Shown piece by piece: positions 1-5,039 of a DNA stretch of 6,598 nucleotides (position 1 is the stretch's first letter; every line of letters starts with the position of its first letter). Where the stretch lies: NCBI GenBank assembly GCA_029058705.1, contig JAIDXA010000027.1, positions 1 through 6,598 of the forward strand, read 5' to 3'. Made by a program: the position numbers and the translations under genes. The notes under the pieces are model-generated. The model did no database searches, was not told where the DNA came from, and was given only the letters and a program-made list of their open reading frames with translations. The stretch comes from Paramuribaculum sp. (GTDB lineage: Bacteria > Bacteroidota > Bacteroidia > Bacteroidales > Muribaculaceae).

Positions 1-17
1 CACCCAACTATTTAGTT

Positions 18-1076
18 ATGAAAAAGGTTTATTTAATGATTAGGCTCATGTTAGGATGCATGACCGTTTTCGCTCAGAAGATTGACAAGAACGAAGCGAA
101 ACAACTGAAAGCGTTCCTCGCTCAGCCGGCAGAAAAAGAAGCTACCAATGCTGCCGCTCTCAAAGTGACCGATGTCAACAATATTGCCGGAATCGAAGGC
201 GTCAAAGTCGAGAACGGCCATGTCACCGCTATAGAATGGGGCGACAAGCACCTTGCCGGAACTCTGGATGTTTCGGGGTTTACGGCACTTAAGAAACTGG
301 ATGTTTCCCGTAATAAGCTGACCGCTCTGAATGCCTCAGGATCGACTGCTCTCTCTGAACTCAACGCCTCGCGAAATGCACTTGCTTCGGCTGATGTCAG
401 CGGATGCAGCTCGCTCTACAAGCTCTCTCTCAACCGCAACCGCATGACTGAAATTGAACTCGGCGAGCTGCCTTTGATCGAAAACATCAATGTGGCAAAC
501 AATTATTTCGTGAGTCTTGACGTTTCGAATTCCGCAACTCTTAAAACCCTCAATTGCCAGGGCAATCACCTCGAAAACCTGACCGTTTCCGGATGTCAGG
601 CACTTAAGAATCTCTATTGTGGCTATAACAAATTGACCAGTCTTAATCTGATGGGAGTCGTAAACCTCCAGAATCTGAATGTAGACGACAATGAGATCAG
701 AACAATGATCGTTTCAGGCTTGCCCAGTCTCTCCACATTTGTCTGCAGCGACAATAAGATGACCTCTCTCGGAGTCCGCAACTGCAACAATCTGCTCGAC
801 CTTGTCTGCTCCTACAACGATCTTACGACACTCAGTGTTGAGGGCTGCACCAATCTGACATTCGTTGATTGTTCCTACAACGACCTGACAACGCTGACTC
901 TCTCTAACCAGACATTCCTCCAGCGTCTGCTCTGCAACAACAACCAGCTCAACACAGTCGATGTTTCATTTGACTCGGCTCTGACCTACATCAACTGCCG
1001 CTACAACATGATTACAGACTTCCGCACAATCGGATGCGACAATCTGAGAATGGTTGCTTGCCAGTGGAATTTCTAA
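18..1076 (+). CDS. Secreted leucine-rich repeat protein (21-residue Bacteroidetes-type LRRs)
   Basis: This 352-residue protein has a likely Sec signal peptide: a Lys pair at 2-3, a hydrophobic stretch to about residue 19, and a cleavage-like VFA-Q at 17-20. An Arg at position 9 interrupts the hydrophobic core, which is slightly unusual. Residues 21-80 form a non-repeat N-terminal cap ending in a segment of the form GVKVENGHVTAIEW then LAGTLDVSG, like the caps seen before LRR solenoids. From about residue 83 to the end the protein is one LRR array of the form LxxLxCxxNxLTxLxVSGC. The conserved Asn recurs exactly every 21 residues, from 99 to 351, thirteen times without an indel. The last repeat ends at the C-terminus, with no visible C-terminal cap, type IX sorting domain or anchor. 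Such proteins are probably periplasmic or surface-exposed binding proteins; the ligand cannot be read from sequence. The start at 18 is chosen because it keeps the Lys pair of the signal peptide. Only 17 upstream bases are present, so no promoter can be judged. Confidence 0.85.
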   Translation: MKKVYLMIRLMLGCMTVFAQKIDKNEAKQLKAFLAQPAEKEATNAAALKVTDVNNIAGIEGVKVENGHVTAIEWGDKHLAGTLDVSGFTALKKLDVSRNKLTALNASGSTALSELNASRNALASADVSGCSSLYKLSLNRNRMTEIELGELPLIENINVANNYFVSLDVSNSATLKTLNCQGNHLENLTVSGCQALKNLYCGYNKLTSLNLMGVVNLQNLNVDDNEIRTMIVSGLPSLSTFVCSDNKMTSLGVRNCNNLLDLVCSYNDLTTLSVEGCTNLTFVDCSYNDLTTLTLSNQTFLQRLLCNNNQLNTVDVSFDSALTYINCRYNMITDFRTIGCDNLRMVACQWNF

Positions 1077-1122
1077 GGAGACTTCTGAGTATCATACTAA
1101 ATATGTGATATGATCTATTCCC

Positions 1123-1152
1123 GGACTCCGCCGTTGAGGCGGGGTCCCTTTT
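1123..1152 (+). terminator. Rho-independent terminator after the LRR gene
   Basis: A ten-pair GC-rich stem, 1123-1132 pairing with 1138-1147, contains one G-T wobble and closes a five-base loop (GTTGA). It is followed directly by CTTTT and a T/G-rich tail. It lies 46 bases after the LRR stop codon and upstream of the lepA promoter, so it should separate the two transcription units. The reverse strand lacks a T-run, so it is probably one-directional. Confidence 0.85.
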
Positions 1153-1209
1153 GTGTGTGACACTTCGGATTATACTGGCTCTACAATGCGCCGGCACAGA
1201 GGGCGGCTG

Positions 1210-1240
1210 TTGGCTATGTGGGAAAAAATCAGTAAATTTG
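1210..1240 (+). promoter_or_regulatory. lepA promoter, Bacteroidetes sigma-ABfr type
   Basis: TAAATTTG at 1233-1240 matches the Bacteroidetes -7 consensus TAnnTTTG at every fixed base. TTG at 1210-1212 lies 20 bases upstream and fits the -33 element. Transcription would be expected to begin near 1246, giving a leader of about 40 bases rich in A that reaches the lepA start at 1287. It sits just downstream of the LRR terminator, as expected for an independent unit. Confidence 0.65.
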
Positions 1241-1286
1241 CAGACTGAATACACTCCCTCAATTAAATAAAAAACATTGCGACTGA

Positions 1287-3074
1287 ATGAAAAATATAAG
1301 AAACTTTTGTATTATAGCCCATATTGACCACGGTAAGAGTACCCTTGCCGACCGGTTGCTCGAATATACGAATACGGTCGGAGGAAAGGACATGCAGGCT
1401 CAGGTCCTTGACGACATGGACCTCGAGCGGGAGCGTGGAATCACGATCAAAAGCCATGCGATCCAGATGGACTACAATTACAAAGGCGAGCGCTACGAGC
1501 TCAACCTGATCGACACTCCCGGACATGTCGACTTTTCCTATGAAGTGTCGCGGTCCATCGCAGCCTGTGAGGGCGCTCTTCTTATTGTGGATGCCTCGCA
1601 GGGGATTCAGGCGCAGACAATCTCCAACCTGTATATGGCCATTGAGCATGATCTTGAAATCATACCGGTTATCAACAAGTGTGATCTCGACAGCGCCAAA
1701 CCTGAAGAGGTAGAAGACCAAATCGTAGATCTTCTCGGGTGTGACCACGAATCGATTATACGCGCAAGTGGGAAAACCGGCATGGGAGTGGAGGCGATTC
1801 TTGATTCTATCATAGAGCGCATACCTGCCCCCAAGGGCGATCCCGAGGCGCCGCTGCAGGCTTTGATTTTTGATTCGGTTTTCAATCCGTTTCGTGGAAT
1901 TATAGCTTATTTCAAGATTGTCAACGGTAAGATACGCAAAAACGATTTCGTCAAATTCGTTTCAACGGGCAAAGAATATCACGCAGATGAAATCGGAGTC
2001 TTGAAACTCGACATGGTTCCGAAAGAAGAGCTTTCCGCAGGAACCGTCGGGTATATCATTTCAGGCATCAAGACATCGAAAGAAGTGAAGGTCGGAGACA
2101 CGATAACACATGTCGGCCGTCCATGCGACAAAGCTATCGAAGGATTCGAGGAAGTCAAGCCGATGGTGTTTGCCGGAGTCTATCCGATCGAAACCGAAGA
2201 CTTTGAGAATCTGCGGGCATCTCTTGAAAAACTTCAGCTCAACGATGCCTCACTGACATTCCAGCCCGAATCGTCGATGGCTCTTGGATTCGGATTCCGA
2301 TGCGGATTCCTCGGATTGCTCCATATGGAGATTATTCAGGAGCGTCTTGGACGCGAGTTCGACATGGATGTGATCACGACCGTCCCCAATGTTTCTTATA
2401 GGGTATATGACAAACATGGAAAAATGACGGAAGTGCATAATCCTTCGGGGCTTCCTGACATTACATTGATCGATCGTATAGAGGAACCCTATATCCGCGC
2501 CTCGGTCATCACTGCCGCCGACTACATCGGCCCGATCATGACGCTCTGTCTCGGCAAGCGCGGAGAACTTGTAAAGCAGGAATACATATCCGGCAACCGA
2601 ATGGAGATGATCTTTGACATGCCGCTCGGCGAAATCGTGATTGACTTCTATGACAAGCTTAAGAGTATATCAAAAGGGTATGCTTCGTTCGACTATCATC
2701 TCCATGATTTCCGCGAATCGAAACTTGTCAAGCTTGACATCCTTCTTAACGGAGAAAGCGTGGATGCATTGTCGACCCTCACGCATGTCGACAATGCGGT
2801 GACTTTCGGACGCCGAATGTGTGAAAAACTAAAGGAACTTATCCCCCGTCAGCAGTTCGACATCGCCATACAGGCAGCTATCGGTGCGAAAATCATTGCT
2901 CGCGAAACGATCAAGGCCGTGCGTAAGGATGTGACTGCAAAGTGTTATGGCGGAGACATCTCGCGAAAACGCAAACTTCTTGAAAAACAGAAAAAGGGGA
3001 AGAAACGCATGAAACAGATCGGATCTGTCGAGGTTCCTCAGAAGGCGTTCCTTGCCGTGCTTAAGCTTGATTGA
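1287..3074 (+). CDS. lepA: Elongation factor 4 (LepA), ribosomal back-translocating GTPase
   Basis: LepA/EF4 is a translational GTPase that binds the ribosome and can reverse or remodel translocation; it is also implicated in 30S subunit biogenesis. The 595-residue length matches the family (E. coli about 599). All G-domain motifs are visible: G1 AHIDHGKST at 11-19, G2 RGIT at 50-53, G3 DTPGH at 76-80 with the catalytic-type His80, G4 NKCD at 130-133, and G5 SGKTG at 161-165, where many homologues have SAKTG. The EF-G-like domains follow, with the segment GFGFRCGFLGLLHMEI about one third of the way from the C-terminus. The LepA-specific C-terminal domain includes the basic stretch CYGGDISRKRKLLEKQKKGKK. 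The start at 1287 gives the canonical MKNIRNFCIIAHIDHGKST beginning. The gene appears to have its own promoter (1210-1240). There is no strong terminator immediately downstream, so read-through toward nhaA is possible. Confidence 0.98.
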   Translation: MKNIRNFCIIAHIDHGKSTLADRLLEYTNTVGGKDMQAQVLDDMDLERERGITIKSHAIQMDYNYKGERYELNLIDTPGHVDFSYEVSRSIAACEGALLIVDASQGIQAQTISNLYMAIEHDLEIIPVINKCDLDSAKPEEVEDQIVDLLGCDHESIIRASGKTGMGVEAILDSIIERIPAPKGDPEAPLQALIFDSVFNPFRGIIAYFKIVNGKIRKNDFVKFVSTGKEYHADEIGVLKLDMVPKEELSAGTVGYIISGIKTSKEVKVGDTITHVGRPCDKAIEGFEEVKPMVFAGVYPIETEDFENLRASLEKLQLNDASLTFQPESSMALGFGFRCGFLGLLHMEIIQERLGREFDMDVITTVPNVSYRVYDKHGKMTEVHNPSGLPDITLIDRIEEPYIRASVITAADYIGPIMTLCLGKRGELVKQEYISGNRMEMIFDMPLGEIVIDFYDKLKSISKGYASFDYHLHDFRESKLVKLDILLNGESVDALSTLTHVDNAVTFGRRMCEKLKELIPRQQFDIAIQAAIGAKIIARETIKAVRKDVTAKCYGGDISRKRKLLEKQKKGKKRMKQIGSVEVPQKAFLAVLKLD

Positions 3075-3147
3075 TTGTTGGCTGCGACATGCCGCAACAT
3101 ATCAGCAGGATTGAGCGTTGAATAAGTATCAGAAAAATTCCGTATTT

Positions 3148-3177
3148 GTCGGGGCGATACCGGTAAGGCGTCCCGAC
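3148..3177 (+). promoter_or_regulatory. Stem-loop 1 in the lepA-nhaA gap
   Basis: Bases 3148-3156 (GTCGGGGCG) pair with 3169-3177 (CGTCCCGAC) over nine positions including one G-T wobble, closing a 12-base loop that contains CCGG. No T-run follows, so it is not a standard intrinsic terminator. Its right arm is shared with stem-loop 2, so the two cannot form together. It may act at the lepA 3' end or in the nhaA leader. The pairing is seen in the sequence; a function is inferred. Confidence 0.5.
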
Positions 3178-3235
3178 CTGTCATTCGTTTCCGTGGCTAT
3201 GCCGGCTTTGGTCTTTTTGCGATGACAGGTCGAGA
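3171..3235 (+). promoter_or_regulatory. Stem-loop 2 in the nhaA leader, alternative to stem-loop 1
   Basis: Bases 3174-3184 (CGACCTGTCAT) are a perfect 11-base inverted match of 3222-3232 (ATGACAGGTCG). The stem extends outward past one C-A mismatch by TC/GA, and inward past a bulged T by CG/CG (3186-3187 with 3220-3221). The loop of about 32 bases contains a small GGC-TAT-GCC hairpin (3195-3203) and a T5 run near its 3' side (3214-3218). Bases 3171-3177 also belong to the right arm of stem-loop 1, making the structures mutually exclusive. This could be a leader RNA switch, an attenuator, or a DNA inverted repeat with a protein-binding role. Confidence 0.5.
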
Positions 3236-3236
3236 C

Positions 3237-3257
3237 AAACAACGGTTGTTGTTGTTT
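3237..3257 (+). repeat. AAC/GTT-rich inverted repeat upstream of nhaA
   Basis: AAACAAC at 3237-3243 pairs perfectly with GTTGTTT at 3251-3257 around a seven-base loop. The GTT triplets repeat, so the left arm can also pair in other registers (for example with 3245-3250). It is low in GC and on its own would be a weak hairpin followed by a short T-run (3255-3258). It may be part of the nhaA leader fold or simple low-complexity sequence. Confidence 0.35.
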
Positions 3258-3258
3258 T

Positions 3259-3277
3259 ATGAGTCGGGAAGACTCAT
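3259..3277 (+). promoter_or_regulatory. Hairpin close to the nhaA start, covering an upstream in-frame ATG
   Basis: ATGAGTC at 3259-3265 pairs perfectly with GACTCAT at 3271-3277 around the loop GGGAA. The stem encloses the upstream in-frame ATG (3259-3261), which argues against that ATG being the normal start. GTCGGG at 3263-3268 is also complementary to CCCGAC at 3172-3177, the segment shared by stem-loops 1 and 2, which offers a third possible pairing. Confidence 0.45.
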
Positions 3278-3306
3278 CCTCATATAAATTTATTATTTCA
3301 ACTATT

Positions 3307-4800
3307 ATGTCAGAAAATACACTTGACCGAAATTCGAGGACTTCCGCAACGGACGATTCCAGACTGCGTGAAACTCGTGGGAGCGACGTCTTTTTCGCCG
3401 CCCGACAAGCATTACGCCGTCATGCAAATGGCGGAAACATCCTGATTGTCGCCACACTTTTTGCGTTGCTGATAGCGAATATGCCGGGTGTGAATTCAAC
3501 TTATTTTGAATTCTGGGATCAGACCGTCCGTTTGCAGATCGGCGATTTCAACCTGTTCAGTCATTCCGGCGAACCGATGACAATGCTTCAGTTTATCAAT
3601 GACGCACTGATGGCGGTTTTTTTCTTTACGATCGGACTGGAGATCAAGCTCGAGATCCTTGTCGGGGAGTTGTCGTCATTCCGTCAGGCGTTATTGCCGA
3701 TAATCGGAGCGGTAGGCGGCATGATTGTTCCTGTCGCGATATTTTTCTTCATGAGCCGCGGCACTGACTACTCCTCCGGAATGGCCATCCCGATGGCAAC
3801 CGATATCGCTTTTTCGCTCGGAGTGCTTGCCATGCTTGGTTCAAGGGTTCCGCTGTCACTCAAAATATTCCTGACAACGCTTGCTGTTGTCGATGACATT
3901 GGCGGCATCATTGTCATAGCCGTATTCTACAGCACCCATATCGAATTCATGATGCTCGTCTATGCGCTGCTTCTGCTCGGGCTGTTGCAGCTTGGCTCGG
4001 TTCTCCATCTCAAAAGCAAGATTTTCTATTTGGGAATAGGTGGAATTGTCTGGTTCCTATTTCTAAATTCCGGAGTCCATCCGACAATAGCGGGTGTTTT
4101 GGTCGCTTTTTGCATACCGGCATCGCCCGTATTTGCCCCGAAGCGATATATAAAGGCAATCCGTAAGGCAATCTCGAACTTCAATCAGGATGACGACGAG
4201 AGTCTTTCGCGGAAATCAATACTCGACAAAAGCCAGATGAACTGGCTTAAAGAGATAGAGTCAGCGTCCGACAAGGTGATTTCCCCGCTTCAGGAGCTTG
4301 AAGACTCCCTCCATCCCGTGGTGAACAATTTCATTATTCCGCTTTTTGCATTCGCTAATGCCGGAATCTTTCTGCTTGATATCGATCCTTCGACGATTGT
4401 TGAAGGGATAAGCCTGGCGGTTATATTAGGACTTGTTGTCGGTAAGACCATCGGAATATTCTGTTTCTCATGGCTGACAGTCAAAATGAAACTGGCGCCA
4501 ATGCCCGAACTCGCAAACTGGAAAATGATGGCATCGGTCTCTGTTCTCGGAGGGATAGGCTTCACGGTGTCGCTTTTTATAGCTAATCTGTCGTTTTCCG
4601 GCAATGGAGTGGAAGAGATCGCACTCTTGAATCATGCAAAGATTGGAATTGTTGTCGGTTCGTTGCTTGCCGGTCTCATTGGTTTCCTGGCACTCCATCG
4701 GTTTCTTCCCAGTCCCGCCAAAACAAGTTCCGGCAAAGACCGGTTCGACAGAATCCGACAGTCTCTGAAGGGAGAACGTCATGACGATTATGAACGTTAA
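3307..4800 (+). CDS. nhaA: Na+/H+ antiporter NhaA, long Bacteroidetes form
   Basis: NhaA is an inner-membrane antiporter that exports Na+ or Li+ in exchange for protons and supports salt and alkaline tolerance. From the start at 3307 it is 497 residues against 388 in E. coli. The ion-binding signature is intact: Asp166 in ATDIAF and the Asp196-Asp197 pair in VVDDIGG, with the same 30-residue spacing as E. coli D133 and D163. Lys380 in the VVGK motif corresponds to E. coli Lys300. Also visible are GLEIKLEILVGELS at 110-123, LFAFANAGI at 346-354, and GGIGFTVSLFIANLSF at 415-430. The extra length lies in a hydrophilic N-terminus (about 1-40), a roughly 47-residue charged insert near 282-330, and a basic C-terminal tail after about 465. 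An in-frame ATG at 3259 would add 16 polar residues; it lies inside a hairpin, so 3307, preceded by A/T-rich sequence, is preferred. No clear promoter or terminator was found. Confidence 0.95.
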   Translation: MSENTLDRNSRTSATDDSRLRETRGSDVFFAARQALRRHANGGNILIVATLFALLIANMPGVNSTYFEFWDQTVRLQIGDFNLFSHSGEPMTMLQFINDALMAVFFFTIGLEIKLEILVGELSSFRQALLPIIGAVGGMIVPVAIFFFMSRGTDYSSGMAIPMATDIAFSLGVLAMLGSRVPLSLKIFLTTLAVVDDIGGIIVIAVFYSTHIEFMMLVYALLLLGLLQLGSVLHLKSKIFYLGIGGIVWFLFLNSGVHPTIAGVLVAFCIPASPVFAPKRYIKAIRKAISNFNQDDDESLSRKSILDKSQMNWLKEIESASDKVISPLQELEDSLHPVVNNFIIPLFAFANAGIFLLDIDPSTIVEGISLAVILGLVVGKTIGIFCFSWLTVKMKLAPMPELANWKMMASVSVLGGIGFTVSLFIANLSFSGNGVEEIALLNHAKIGIVVGSLLAGLIGFLALHRFLPSPAKTSSGKDRFDRIRQSLKGERHDDYER

Positions 4801-4835
4801 TGAATGCTCAATAAATGTATTTTCTGTGTAAAATA

Positions 4836-4866
4836 TTGCAGAATTCACATTTTTATGTTAATTTTG
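4836..4866 (+). promoter_or_regulatory. Candidate distal promoter P1 for the histidine kinase operon
   Basis: TAATTTTG at 4859-4866 matches TAnnTTTG at all fixed bases. TTG at 4836-4838 lies exactly 20 bases upstream, the same spacing as in the lepA promoter. A start near 4873 would give a leader of about 167 bases, beginning at the left arm of the inverted repeat at 4875. The surroundings are AT-rich, so a chance match is possible. Confidence 0.5.
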
Positions 4867-4920
4867 ACGCGAAATGTTAAACACATGCGGATTGATGAAT
4901 CCGGAGCACAACAATTCTGC
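4838..4920. repeat. 8-base inverted repeat GCAGAATT / AATTCTGC
   Basis: GCAGAATT at 4838-4845 and AATTCTGC at 4913-4920 are perfect inverted copies. Their interval crosses that of the 4875/4927 repeat, so as RNA they could only coexist as a pseudoknot. Short AT-rich arms make a chance origin plausible. Confidence 0.25.
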
Positions 4921-4937
4921 TTTGGAATGTGTTAACA
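4875..4937. repeat. Imperfect inverted repeat in the kinase promoter region (possible operator)
   Basis: TGTTAAACACAT at 4875-4886 is the inverted match of ATGTGTTAACA at 4927-4937, except for one extra A in the left arm. The 40-base interval carries a smaller hairpin, CGGATT-GATG-AATCCG (4888-4903). The left arm starts near the predicted P1 start site, and the right arm falls in the spacer of P2. This is a good layout for a regulator binding both sites, perhaps the partner response regulator. Autoregulation is inference only. Confidence 0.45.
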
Positions 4938-4955
4938 TAATAAACATTAAATTTG
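4921..4955 (+). promoter_or_regulatory. Candidate proximal promoter P2 for the histidine kinase operon
   Basis: TAAATTTG at 4948-4955 is the same octamer as in the lepA promoter and a perfect TAnnTTTG. TTTG at 4921-4924 is a possible -33 element, with a 23-base spacer at the long end of the usual range. Transcription would start near 4962, giving a leader of about 78 bases that contains the 4976-5005 hairpin. Confidence 0.55.
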
Positions 4956-4975
4956 GAGCGTGATCGTTTCCGGAT

Positions 4976-5005
4976 ATACTCTGCCGGCGCATGGCCGGCA
5001 GGTAT
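4976..5005 (+). promoter_or_regulatory. Strong stem-loop in the 5' leader of the histidine kinase gene
   Basis: CTGCCGGC at 4981-4988 pairs perfectly with GCCGGCAG at 4994-5001 around the loop GCATG. Past a bulged T (4980) the stem extends by ATAC/GTAT (4976-4979 with 5002-5005), giving twelve pairs. It lies about 14 bases after the predicted P2 start and 34 bases before the kinase ATG. Only a TTT and then CCCC follow, so it is a poor intrinsic terminator. It could be a leader regulatory or RNA-stability element, or a weak attenuator for transcripts arriving from nhaA. Confidence 0.6.
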
Positions 5006-5039
5006 TTCCCCGATCGGCATAGATAATGAGGATTCGAAA

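Noticed and set aside
18..77. Lipoprotein signal (MLGC, Cys14) in the LRR protein
   Set aside because: The residue at -3 is Met and at -2 Leu, a poor lipobox, and the hydrophobic stretch before it is short and broken by Arg9. A signal peptidase I site at VFA-Q fits better.
1091..1114. AT-rich inverted repeat ATCATA / TATGAT after the LRR stop
   Set aside because: Six AT-rich pairs with a 12-base loop are weak and expected by chance; the GC-rich terminator next to it explains the region.
1263..1748. Long minus-strand open frame (161 codons) opposite the lepA start
   Set aside because: It lies antisense to the GTPase domain of lepA, whose motifs are all intact; it has no recognisable domain and no minus-strand promoter was seen. 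It is a shadow of lepA codon use.
3075..3147. Intrinsic terminator directly after lepA
   Set aside because: Only a weak TGTTG/CAACA pairing (around 3076-3099) is seen, without a T-run. A terminator is not supported, and the stem at 3148-3177 also lacks a T-run.
3118..3148. Promoter for nhaA: TTG at 3118-3120, 20 bases, CGTATTTG at 3141-3148
   Set aside because: The TTTG half and the spacing fit, but the TA of the -7 box is replaced by CG, and the start would fall inside stem-loop 1. TAAATTTA at 3285-3292 was also considered, but it has no -33 partner and would leave a leader of only about eight bases.
4953..5039. Upstream TTG start extending the histidine kinase by 29 residues
   Set aside because: The TTG is part of the P2 TAAATTTG box, the extension would be encoded by the leader hairpin, and it would put a polar segment before the typical MKKSTIW start.
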